Made by a program: the position numbers and the translations under genes
In this document: one piece after another, positions 52,951 to 62,777 of the stretch
Numbering within the stretch: position 1 is the stretch's first letter
Layout of the letters: each line of letters starts with the position of its first letter
From: Gordionus sp. m RMFG-2023
Lineage: Eukaryota > Nematomorpha > Gordioida > Chordodea > Parachordodidae
Reading direction: 5' to 3'
Assembly (NCBI RefSeq): GCF_954871325.1
Contig: NC_088777.1
Coordinates: 30,481,366 to 30,545,365 of the forward strand
Length of the DNA: 64,000 nt
The notes under the pieces: generated by a model
Database searches by the model: none
Told to the model about the DNA's origin: nothing
Seen by the model: only the letters and a program-made list of their open reading frames with translations

Positions 52951-55734
52951 CAGGGTTGGCATGTCGGTCAATTGACCGGTCAAATTCGGTCAATTGACTG
53001 GTCAATTGACCGGAGGAGTATTTGACTGGTCAAATACGGTCAAATACTCTAAAATATTAATGGCGAATAAATATTTTGATATAATTAACTAGTATGCATT
53101 AAAAGCATGTTTATCAATCTTATTATTTTTTTATTAAAATATAAATATGTAATTTTTCTAAATATAGTAATATTTTAAGTTATTTTTTTGCCTAATCATT
53201 GCCGTTTCTTGCCTTCTTTATTTTTTTCAATTCATTTTTCTTAAAAAAAATAAAAATACCCGATTTATTATAATCATAATATAATTTTTTCATTCTTATT
53301 TTTTAATAAATTTAAATTTTATTTAATATTTAGCCGAGTATAAATTATATTAATTCTCATTTGTTTTACTTACACTTGCTATATTTGGTTTTTAAAATTA
53401 ATTTTCATTTTAATTGTTCTGGTCAGATTTACGGAATATTCAATTCTGGTAAAAAGTTTATTATATTATATTTATAATATTAAGAAATTATTGGAATAAT
53501 TGGTCGATAATTATAAAATAGTTAAGATTGATTAACTTTACAATAATCAAAATCATTTTTTGTTAAATTTTATTATATTAGGGATTATGGTCAAACCAAA
53601 GCATCATGTTTGGAAACATTTTCAAGAAGTACGCGATGGTAAATCAGTTAAAGCGGTGTGCAAGTTTTGCAAGATGTCCTATATCACCCACGTTGATAGA
53701 ATGGTCAAACATTTATTAAGCAGCTGTACTATGTGCCCTGTTATAATTAAGGAAAAATTTTATTCAAATTCCAAAATATCAACCTCTACAAAAAATATCA
53801 CAAATGTAATTTGTAATACTTCTAAGTCTAACTCTAATGAAGAATTGGGTGAAATTAGTGAGAATGATTATCAAATGAACAATATTTTGTCTTGTGACTC
53901 AGGAGAATTTGATTCCCTTATTTCTAATCAATCTACAAGCAAGGCGATTAAATATAAATCTCAATCTTGTATAACCGGTTTCATAGATAGAATTAATCCC
54001 AAAGAAAAAAATGAGCTGGATCAATTGTTTGCAAAGGCTGTATATGCGAGCAATTTACCTTTCCACATCACTGAAAATCCCTACATCCAAGAATTTTTTA
54101 AAAAAATACGTCCTATTTACACATTACCCAGGAGAAGGCAGCTGGCTGGATATCTTCTAGACAAAGCGTCAGGTGATATGGAGGTGAGAGTTGCAGATAT
54201 AATAGATAAAGCTCCTTACTTATCAATTGTATCAGATGGCTGGAGCAACATTAGAAACGAGAGTATTATTAATTTTATGGTGATGACGCCTGTTCCAGTG
54301 TTCTACAAATTTCTAAATACTGAGGAAAATCGCCATACGGCAGATTATATTGCCCAGGAATTTAAAAATGTAATTCATGAATTGAATCCGGTAAAAGTAT
54401 ATTCTTTAGTTACTGATAATGCCGCTAACATGAAAGAAGCCTGGAGAATTCTAAAATCTGAATCTATTTATAATCATATACAATGTTATGGTTGTGCAGC
54501 GCATACATTGCAGTTATTCTTTCACGATTTTGAACGATTGGACGCCTTCAGTGACCATATTTCAATAATTAAAAAAATTGTTAAATTTTTCAAGAATAAA
54601 CACATACCAGCTGCAGTATTTTCCCGTAATAAGAATCTTCATGGCATACCATCTACATTAAGTACAATTAGCCAAACAAGATGGGCATCGTCAATAAAAT
54701 GTATGGAGCAAATTCAAATATGCAAGAAAGCTCTAAAAGCATCAGTTGTTGAAGAAGCTGTTTGTGATAATTGTCCCATAGAAATTACCAATAATATATT
54801 AAACGAAGAATTTTGGATGAAAAATTTAAAATTTTTAGCTATACTCCAACCTTTAGCTACCTCATTGTTGAAAGTGCAAGGGGATAAATGTACTTTGGCC
54901 CAAGTAAAAAACGAGATGCTTAATTTGGAAAAACACATAATACAATCATGCCATGATTCTATATTTTCTCCATCTCAAGAAAAAAAAATTAAGGTTATGT
55001 TTGAAAAGAGAAAAACTGATATAAATACATGTGCTCACCATGCTGCTTATTTATTGGACCCCCAATATCAAGGGGAGCATCTTACTAATACTGAATTTGA
55101 TGAAGCATGTAATATAATACAAGAATTGGGTATTTTACAAGGTGGTGATAATCAAAATATTTTGAGTAATATAGTAAATTTCAGAAGCAAAAGCGGTATA
55201 TTTAATAGCCATAATATGTGGAAAGTTGTAACTTCCATAAGAAACAATCAAATTTCGGCCTCAAGTTGGTGGAATGCATTTTGCCCACCTTGCCTATTAA
55301 GAGAAGTCGCTAATATTTTACTAACATTTCCTAGTTCGACTTCTTCTGAAAAAAATTGGTCGGTTTGGGGCAATATTCACACGAAAAACAGAAATAGATT
55401 AAAGGCTTCTACAGCAGGAAAATTAGTAAGAGTGTATCATAATTTAAGATTGATTAAAAATATTAAAGAAAATAATGATATTGAATATGAATCGGAACAA
55501 GACTCTGCCACGGAGGGTGAAACATTGACTATAGAATGAATTAAAAAATATTATGATATTTATTATTATACATAGATTTATTATAATATTATATAAATGC
55601 AAAATAAAGTTAATATTGGTGTAAAAAACATTTATTTGAATTTGACCATATTTGACCGTATTTGACCATATTTGACCGGTCAAATATCGGTCAATTGACC
55701 GAATTGTATTTGACCGGTCAAATGCACAACCCTG
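52951..55734 (+). mobile_element. Complete hAT transposon (2784 bp), TSD CTTTTAGA
   Basis: The ends CAGGGTTGGCATGTCGG and inverse of CAGGGTTGTGCATTTGACC are flanked by a perfect CTTTTAGA duplication (52943-52950, 55735-55742). Both subterminal regions are dense in GGTCAATTGACC and TTTGACCGGTCAAA palindromes, which are likely transposase-binding sites. A single long open frame encodes the transposase. With intact ends, a perfect duplication and an uninterrupted gene, this is the best candidate in the window for an active or recently active element. Confidence 0.95.
53560..55539 (+). CDS. hAT transposase, BED finger plus DUF659 type, 659 residues, intact
   Basis: Catalyses cut-and-paste transposition of the surrounding element. 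Residues 18-56 form a BED-like zinc finger (C34, C37, H51, C56) for DNA binding. A DUF659/RNase H-like core follows, with SDGWSN (D226) and VTDNAANMKEAW (D286) as catalytic Asp positions and CYGCAAHTLQLF (C312, H315), a motif typical of hAT transposases. Near the C terminus SSEKNWSVWG supplies a candidate catalytic Glu inside the dimerisation region, ending with NRLKASTAGKLVRVYHNLRL. The length is normal for the family. The reading frame has no breaks. Met10 (53587, MVKPKHHVWKHF) is the likelier start, because BED-type transposases often begin this way. Introns are not needed. Confidence 0.95.
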   Translation: MLNFIILGIMVKPKHHVWKHFQEVRDGKSVKAVCKFCKMSYITHVDRMVKHLLSSCTMCPVIIKEKFYSNSKISTSTKNITNVICNTSKSNSNEELGEISENDYQMNNILSCDSGEFDSLISNQSTSKAIKYKSQSCITGFIDRINPKEKNELDQLFAKAVYASNLPFHITENPYIQEFFKKIRPIYTLPRRRQLAGYLLDKASGDMEVRVADIIDKAPYLSIVSDGWSNIRNESIINFMVMTPVPVFYKFLNTEENRHTADYIAQEFKNVIHELNPVKVYSLVTDNAANMKEAWRILKSESIYNHIQCYGCAAHTLQLFFHDFERLDAFSDHISIIKKIVKFFKNKHIPAAVFSRNKNLHGIPSTLSTISQTRWASSIKCMEQIQICKKALKASVVEEAVCDNCPIEITNNILNEEFWMKNLKFLAILQPLATSLLKVQGDKCTLAQVKNEMLNLEKHIIQSCHDSIFSPSQEKKIKVMFEKRKTDINTCAHHAAYLLDPQYQGEHLTNTEFDEACNIIQELGILQGGDNQNILSNIVNFRSKSGIFNSHNMWKVVTSIRNNQISASSWWNAFCPPCLLREVANILLTFPSSTSSEKNWSVWGNIHTKNRNRLKASTAGKLVRVYHNLRLIKNIKENNDIEYESEQDSATEGETLTIE

Positions 55735-55742
55735 CTTTTAGA

Positions 55743-56386
55743 TCATGAATATAAAAAATAAGTAATCATTATAATCTATTTAAATGTCTTATGTTGTCTT
55801 GTGGTATAGTTATCTTATAAATGTTATACCACTAAAAAGTATGAGATGAATAGATGGATGCATAAAAATTAAAACGATTATTAAGTTTTACAAAATTAAA
55901 TATGATTAGGGAAGTAACATAGGGGAAATTTCTCCTATAGATTCCCCAATTTTTATTATATGTTTTTTAAAAAAATAATCAGGATTTTTATCATTTTGGA
56001 AAAAATAATTTTCTTGGTTCATATATCACAATTGTTTGATTATGTATGTACGTTCTTTTTGGATAATATAATAATAGCTTAACTATAGTAATGTTCATCG
56101 AAGGAAATGTTTTTATTGAATGAAATATTAAAATTTTTAATAATAACTGAAATAAGGATAAGGAGTAGGATTAAAAATTAAAATGGACTAAATTCCTCTT
56201 CTAATTTTAGCTCAGCTAATAATAATATAAATTTCTAAAAAATAATTTAATGAAATATTGATAATTTCATTCCAAAGTGGCTCTTTTTTGCACCTATGAG
56301 CCCCTATATTTCGGGAACCAGGTGTGTTAGAGAGCTAAAATAAATGGCTCATCTATCTAAATAATTCTAGAAATTTTTAATATTTA
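55743..56386. other. AT-rich spacer between two hAT elements
   Basis: No gene or repeat end recognised. Confidence 0.5.
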
Positions 56387-56394
56387 AAAGGGGT

Positions 56395-58315
56395 CAGGCG
56401 CGTACGCAGCGGGGGAGGGGGTGCAAGGGGACAAATCTCTCCCCCAAAGCCAAAAAATGCAGATGCCGGATATATTTTTCAAAAATATTATTGTTTATAT
56501 TAATTTGTATTTGTTAATATTTATTCCTATCTCATATTAAATATTTAATTACATTTATTTATCACATTCATCTACTGTTATTTTATCAATTAATTTCGAT
56601 TTCAAGTTTTCCGGCGTGATATTTACTTATTATTTTCAAATTTTTAGTGGCGTAATATTTATCTACCATTTTCAAATTTCTAGTCAAATAATAATTATTT
56701 CTGAAACTCCTTGTCCAACAGGGAGAAAGAAATTGCAAGCTTGTCCAAAAAGATAGAGTCCTCGCCATAAAGCAGTAATAGCTTTTATGGAGTTAGAAGA
56801 GCCGATTATTTGCTATTACTGAAATATCACAATGGCCTGAAAGAAATTTTTCCTCAGAAGCAAGAAAATTATTGGATTCAATGCTTATTTCAAATTTTTT
56901 TCCTCATAAGAATGTTTTATTTAATTATACAACTATATGTAATACTTTTCAAAAACATGACATGACTTGATTAAAAAGATGAGAATAGCGGAGAGCATTT
57001 TATTAGAACTCAAGGAAATTAGGGCTAATGTTGATGAAGAATTTCATATTTTATATGTTATTGTTGAGTCAAAAGCAGAGCTATACGTGTTTTAATATTT
57101 GTCTCCCTCGACTTGCAGCAAGGCAAGCTCATCGTTAAACATTAATATAGGATCAGTAGAAGAGTATTATAAAACAAATGTCCCCTCTCTTAGATATATT
57201 TATAACCCAAATAAATGAATGGTTTTTAATTCATCATGCAGCACTTACCAATCTGCAGATATTACTTCCACAAAAGCCGTACCAACATTTTTCAGATGGT
57301 GATAGAAAAAAAATATTTGTTAGATTTTATCACGAAGAAGTTAAAGCATCTTAAGATGCCTTATTAGTTGAATAACTATGTTTAATTCTCTTTTTTAAGA
57401 AGAATAACAGAGCCCTGCAGAAATACCATTTGCATGGCACGGCCCGTATTTTTTTTTAAAATTTTTTACTGCCAGGTTCGGGTTTTTTTTTAAAAAATTT
57501 CAGGCCCACCCCGGCTTTTTAAAAAAAAAATTTCAGGCGCGGCCCGGGTTCAAAAAAAATAAATTATATTTTTTTTTTGATTTTTATAGCTAAATAACGA
57601 TTTTAAATATAGGCTGTTTTAAAATATACAACCCGGTCCGGATATTTTTTTTAAAAATTTTCAGGCCCTGTCCGGGTGTTTTTTTTAAAAAAAATCGGGC
57701 CCTGCCCGTGTATATTTAAAAAATTAAAATGGGCCTGCAGGTCTCTGAAAAACATACCAAGAAGTACAACTTCTGAAAGTAGGTTGAAAGGTATGGATCT
57801 TTTGAATATTCATAGGTATTTGACGACAAGCAAGGATGAGATAATTGAAATATTAGCTCAATCTCAGCGAAGATTGGATTTTACATGTATATATAACTTA
57901 CAAAATACAATTATTCCTTGTAAACTTTTTGTGTATTAATTAATATTTCCAACATTTAAATTTTTTTATATATAAATTTTAAAGGCTCAAAAAATTCAAA
58001 TTTCTATTTTAAGTCATTTAAGTGATTCATATAGTAGTTATATTCACTTTGTATTTTATAATTCACATTTATTTTATAGTTTTTCTATACCGCCAGTTAT
58101 ATCCGTTTAATATTTTTTAATTCACATTTATTTTATAGTTTTTTATATGATGGTTTACACATATAATTTTTTTATAATTCACATTAATTCAAAATTGTGT
58201 ATTAGAAATAGTTATTAATTCTAATAAATTTATGCTTGATATTTTTAAAAAACAATATTTCTTAAAATTTTTTATTATCCCCCCCCCCTCAGACCAATTC
58301 CTGCGTACGCGGCTG
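56395..58315 (+). mobile_element. hAT transposon (1921 bp), TSD AAAGGGGT, decayed
   Basis: The ends CAGGCGCGTACGCAGCGGGG and inverse of CAGCCGCGTACGCAGG are flanked by a perfect AAAGGGGT duplication (56387-56394, 58316-58323). Transposase pieces of P52rIPK type follow in order: EISQWPERN with SEARKLLDSM (about 56830), RIAESILLELKEIRANVDEE (about 56985), SLPRLAARQAH with NINIGSVEEYYK (about 57110-57170), and SESRLKGMDLLNIHR with DEIIEILAQSQRRLDF (57770-57890). Stops and frame shifts break it. A 340-bp MITE has inserted at 57408. Related copies lie at 34.6-35.4 kb and 45.2 kb. Confidence 0.92.
57408..57747. mobile_element. hAT MITE with CAGAGCCCTGCAG ends (340 bp), nested
   Basis: CAGAGCCCTGCAG at the left and CTGCAGGTCTCTG at the right. 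The interior has repeated CAGGCCC...CGGG blocks separated by poly-T or poly-A. Same family as 20000-20270. It sits inside the 56395 hAT. Confidence 0.85.
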
Positions 58316-58415
58316 AAAGGGGTCGGCCGATGTGACTTTTTTGATTGATTTGACATGAAATGGCCCAACTCCATTTTAAATATTGCAACGTGTATTTGGA
58401 AGAAATTATTTCAAT

Positions 58416-59460
58416 CTGTAAAAAAAATTTTAAACAGTAAATACGAAAGGATTAAAAATATAATAACCGAAAGATAAGATAAAAATTTGACCCTTATTAA
58501 TGATGGGTGGACAAATATAAGAGTGGAATGTAGTGTTGCTAAACGGCTCGATTTGAGCGGATATTTAAAAACGCTAACTCAATATTTTAGCCAGAAAAAT
58601 ATTGCCTACCTCTTGATTTCGTTTATAGATGACCAAACCTTTCTGCCACCTATGAACCAAATCTCCAGGCTTGCCTAATATTTTTCTGGATGATATTGAG
58701 TTAGGTGTATTTAAAAATCGGCTCAAATAGAGCCGTTTGACAACACTAGTGGAATCTATAATAAATTTTATTAATGCAATCCCAAACCCCATTTTCTCTA
58801 AATTAATTGAAACATACAGGAGAACATATTTCAGGTGAATTTGTTAAAGTAATTGAAGAAATAAAATAAAGAATAACATCATAATAGAGGATAATGCAAG
58901 TAATGAAGAAAACCTGGAGACTTGTGAGAAATAAGTATCAAATTATCGAATGCATTGGGTGTGCATCTCATGGCCTTAATTTGCTTTTAAAGGATCTAGC
59001 AAATAAAATATTGTCAATTTAAATTTTTATCATAAAAGGCCATAAATATGTAAAATTCAACATTCTTTTACACATTTAGGGAAATACATCTACTTAAAGA
59101 TAAAAATAAGATTGTTTCCTTAAAGTTGCCTAGTTCACCCAACCCTATGGATAGTATAGTTTTGATAATTAAAAAATAAAAATATTCTACGGCAATACTC
59201 GATATTTTTATAGAGATAAGAGACTAGATCTTCTTAATAATGAAGTTTTTTAAATGATCTTGCACAGCTATACAATCTTATAGTCATTTCTATACAAATA
59301 GAGGTAGTGGAAGCGGACAAATCAAATTTATCTGACGTTCCTCAAGTATTTATTCATATCAGGGAGATTTCTTAAACGAAATTATAGAGATCGAACGATT
59401 TATAAAAAAACGGGAAATTTTTTTGTTGCCAGGACATACATATTACCCTGATCATATACT
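58416..59460 (+). pseudogene. DUF659-type hAT transposase relic, split by a MITE
   Basis: KILNSKYERIKNIITER and LTLINDGWTNIRVE (the SDGW motif of DUF659 transposases) precede the MITE at 58530. SIINFINAIPNPIFSKLIET follows it, then MKKTWRLVRNKYQIIECIG and CASHGLNLLLKDLANK (family: CxGCAAHxLNLLLKDI). Later patches decay. Several stops and frame changes are present. No terminal repeats are recognised. Confidence 0.82.
58530..58747. mobile_element. MITE, TAGTGTTG family (copy 6), TSD AGTGGAAT
   Basis: A perfect 8-bp duplication AGTGGAAT (58522-58529, 58748-58755) flanks GTAGTGTTGCTAAACGGC...GCCGTTTGACAACACT. The insertion splits the transposase relic between VE and S, which confirms the boundaries and indicates hAT-type integration for this family. 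Confidence 0.93.
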
Positions 59461-59479
59461 TGAGCCAAGATTTCAAAAA

Positions 59480-60120
59480 GGAAGAGTATCAAAAGGCTTA
59501 GGAAAAAGTTTGATCAAAAAAGAAAAAGTGTAAAACAAAAAGAAAAGGTCAGATCAAAAAAGGAAAAGTGTCAAATTAAATAGGATAAGGTTCAATCAAA
59601 AAAGGTAGTGTCAATCAAAACAGAATCAGTCTGATAAAAGGAAAAGTGTCAATTAATAAAGAAAAATTCCTATTCAAAAAAGAAAAATCTTTATCTTTTT
59701 AATATTTTCTTTTTCCATAAATATTAAATTTATTTTTTTAAAAACGGTTTCAATTTAAAGATTAAATACGTTAGAAACGATATCAAAATAAAATATACAG
59801 GAAATCATAAAAGAATAATGTATCAAAAAAGGAAAAGGCCAGATCAAAAAAAGGAAAAGTGTCAATCAAAAAAAGAAAAAGCCCAAAGGATTAGGAAAAA
59901 GTCCGATCAAAAAAGGAAAAGTGTCTAACAAAAAAGGAAAATCGTTATTTTTATTTTTTCTTAGCCCAAAATCTTTTAAAAAAGTTTTGCTTCCAAACGA
60001 TGTATAGAGTCGTGGTGATATTTTATTTCCAACTTTTTACAATCTCTTTAAGTCATTTTTATCTTGATTTTTCTTATCTTTTCTCAATTTATTTTTCTTC
60101 TCATTTTCGATAATGCTCTT
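59480..60120. repeat. Arrays of AAAAAAGGAAAAGTGTCAATC units, relative of the 42.4-kb palindrome
   Basis: Two arrays (59495-59700 and 59818-59945) of the same roughly 20-bp unit are followed by TTTCTTATCTTTTCTCAATT-type sequence that matches the inner arm at 42.9 kb. The copy is rearranged and interrupted. Confidence 0.75.
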
Positions 60121-60123
60121 TTG

Positions 60124-60470
60124 TAGTGTTGTAAACGAACGCGTTCCGAAGTTCGTTTTTTTTGAAAAAAATGATGAACGGCGTTCCTTTTATTTTTGAC
60201 GAACTTTAAACGTAAACGCGTTCCTTTTTTATGACGAACGCGTTCGAATTTAACGTTCTTTCTATTTTAATACTTTTTATTTTAATTTATTTGAAAAATT
60301 TAATATTAATTAGAATTTTTTAAAAAAGTATTATATATTTTTTAATCGGCTGTATTTCCTTTTCACATTTCAATTTTTTTAACACGCCATTATTATAATT
60401 TATTAATTTGAATTTTATTGTTTATATTTTAATTTAATAGATGTAGCGGAGATATTTTTTCAAAAGTATT
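60124..60470. mobile_element. Single end of a GTGTTGTAAACGAACGCG hAT-like MITE
   Basis: TAGTGTTGTAAACGAACGCG then repeated GAACGCGTTC, CGTTCCTTTT and GACGAAC motifs between 60124 and 60270. It interrupts sequence related to the 42.4-kb palindrome, which resumes at about 60470. The opposite end is not recognised. Confidence 0.5.
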
Positions 60471-60780
60471 TAATTGTTTTTTGTTATCAATTTTTCTTAA
60501 ATCTTTGATCTTTTTAAATTTTCCTTCTTATTTTATTTTAACTATTTGCGAACTTAGATCATTTTTAATCTTTATTTTTCTTTCCTTCTATTCATTTTTG
60601 ATCATTCTTATTTTTGTTTTGCCTGTTTAAAAATAATTTCTTTATTTTACCTGTCATTTTTCTATAATTCTTCATTTTTAAACATTCATTTCTTTTATTT
60701 TCACCTTACATAGCAATTTTTTAACTTTTATGATTTTTTTCTCTTCATATTTTATTTTACTTTCTTTTTGGAGATAAAAT
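60470..60780. repeat. Inner-arm sequence of the palindrome family
   Basis: AATTTTCCTTCTTATTTTAT, TTTTAATCTTTATTTTTCTT and ACTTTTATGATTTTTTTC parallel 42790-43150. Confidence 0.55.
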
Positions 60781-61245
60781 TTTTTTATTTCTTTGCCTCA
60801 CAAAACTCTCATCTAGCAAAAAAATATTTTTTAGATTATAAATAACAAATACAAATGAATAAAAATTTAGTTTAAAAGATTTTTTATTGTGCACATAAAT
60901 TAAAATTACTAAATATATACCTCATAAACATATTTTTTTTTAAATAATGGAAAATTTTAGAATAACTCCTCATCTAAATAAATATAAATTTCTAAATAAC
61001 ATCTCATAAGATAGGAAAATTTCTGATTCATCCATCATCAAATAAAGGTAAAATTTATTATTCATCCATTATTGAATAAAGGAGAAAACTGATTCCCCGT
61101 AACTTATATTTATGATAATGGGTTCTTAAAAGATCATAAAATATCTGTAATATAAGGCATGGTCACAACAGGCATATTTTTTTTATTATTAATCATTGAT
61201 TTATTCGTCCATATATAGACTTCACGATGGCTTTCTTTATTTCCT
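60780..61245 (-). repeat. Inverted partial copy of the 44.35-44.95 kb region
   Basis: Reverse-complement matches include ACTCCTCATCTAAATAAATA, CTGATTCCCCGT and ACTTCACGATGGCTTTCTTT. The match extends past the MITE boundary into its 44-kb flank, so a larger repeat is shared. About 24 bp of the MITE end (the part holding GCCTATCAAG) is missing here. The similarity ends at CCTTG, where the next LTR starts. Confidence 0.7.
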
Positions 61246-61809
61246 TGTTGTTCTAGTTTGTAATAGTTATTGTTAATATTTAATTTAATAATTTAAAATG
61301 TCAATCAAAAAAAATCATTTTTATTTTATTTTGTTAAAAAATCCCTTATGTGTTTTATGATATAAATTATGGGAACATATTTTCTTCGATTAACAAAACA
61401 AGATATATTTTTTCGTTTTGAGTTTTGTTTTTATTGATAAAAGATCGTCATTATTTTTATATTTAAAGAATATGTAATTTTTTTATATAGGATAATAGAT
61501 CATGATTAATTTTTTTATGAAAACATTAATTTTTCTGGATTAGGTGAATTAATTTTTTTGATATAATTAATTTGTTTTATTGGATTAATTTTTTTTGCAA
61601 TCAATTATTTTATATAAATTAAATAAAGATATTTAGCTATGAAAATAGTGTATGTTTCAAGGGTTTAAGTTTAAATCTTTTACTTACTATTAATTAACTT
61701 TCTTTAAAAAATATTAAGCTTTGAAAATAGTGTATGTTTCAAGGGTTTAAGTTTAAATATTTTACATACCATTAATTAATTAACTTTTGTAACATCTTTG
61801 ATATTTTAT
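61246..61809 (+). repeat. 5' LTR of the second Gypsy element
   Basis: Starts near TGTTGTTCTAGTTTGTAAT and ends before AT-TGGTGCCGTGACC. It includes an internal tandem duplication of about 82 bp (units at 61636 and 61718, GAAAATAGTGTATGTTTC). The start may be 61249. Confidence 0.7.
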
Positions 61810-61811
61810 AT

Positions 61812-61824
61812 TGGTGCCGTGACC
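61812..61824 (+). other. Primer-binding-like site TGGTGCCGTGACC
   Basis: Lies two bases after the LTR, the usual place for the tRNA primer site. Shared in part (TGGTGCCGTG) with 27953. Confidence 0.7.
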
Positions 61825-62057
61825 TGGATATGAACCTGGAGATTCAAGAGTTATTCGTTATAAAAGGGTAAAAACCATTTTTTTCATATAATTTTGAATT
61901 TTAGTGTGAAACCACAACGCAAGTACTATCCATAAATATTTTTGATTAATTAATTTTAAAATTTGATAAAATTCTAGATTACTTAGTTTTTATAAAGTAA
62001 AATTTTTTTTAAAATATTTTGAAATTTTCAAATATACGCTAATACATTTTTAAGGTA

Positions 62058-62770
62058 ATGAAATGGGTTATGTTTGATTTTGACGCTAAGCCCAGCTTGT
62101 TTGATAAACTTTCGGAGTATCCGAGTATCACTTATCAAATGTTGTATAAAACTATTGATAAATTTGATTTTAATAATTTATTAGTGACAATATTATTATT
62201 GGTCATAATATATGAATTATTTGTTTTAGTAGAATTTTTAATAAAGAAGTGTATCTTTGTAGTGACAAAGATATATATTGGTTTGAAAAAAGACACTGTG
62301 GTGTCAAATAATTCTTGTAATTTTCAAGAAGGTGTGGAGAGATCAGTGGTGGTCCTCCAAGAATTAAAAGAAATAAATGAATCAATTAAAGAGATATATA
62401 GTGATATATCTAAATTGATTAATATGAGTAATCAGATTGATAAAAGACTATTTAAAGAAAAATAGTTTCAAATGGAAAAACACTCTTTCCAAAAACTGTT
62501 GGAGAAATGATTTATAATCGGTGCGGTTACAAGGGTCATTTTTCTAAAACGTGTGTAGTAAAAGAACAGAATTTAAAATGAGTTTCCCATTACCAAATTC
62601 TAGTGTAGAAAATTACCAATGTGAGGAAAATTTCGGGTCTAGATAAAAATAAAGTTAACTCAGTGCAATCAAATCATGATGGTCCCTTTGTGTTTTAAAT
62701 GTAACAGAACGGGTGTGGCCATAAACTGTACGGAGAATTGACTGGGTAGGATACCTAGAAGTCTAAATTT
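62058..62770 (+). pseudogene. Gag-position region of the second Gypsy element
   Basis: The first open stretch (to 62465) has a strongly hydrophobic run (NNLLVTILLLVIIYELFVLV), then a charged helical C terminus. It is followed by a zinc knuckle, CGYKGHFSKTC (about 62525), and a second partial knuckle (CFKCNRTG, about 62695). The region is broken and does not resemble a standard capsid sequence by eye. Confidence 0.6.
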
Positions 62771-62777
62771 TAATAAA

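Noticed and set aside
54714-54938. 74-residue minus-strand frame
   Set aside because: Antisense shadow within the intact hAT transposase.
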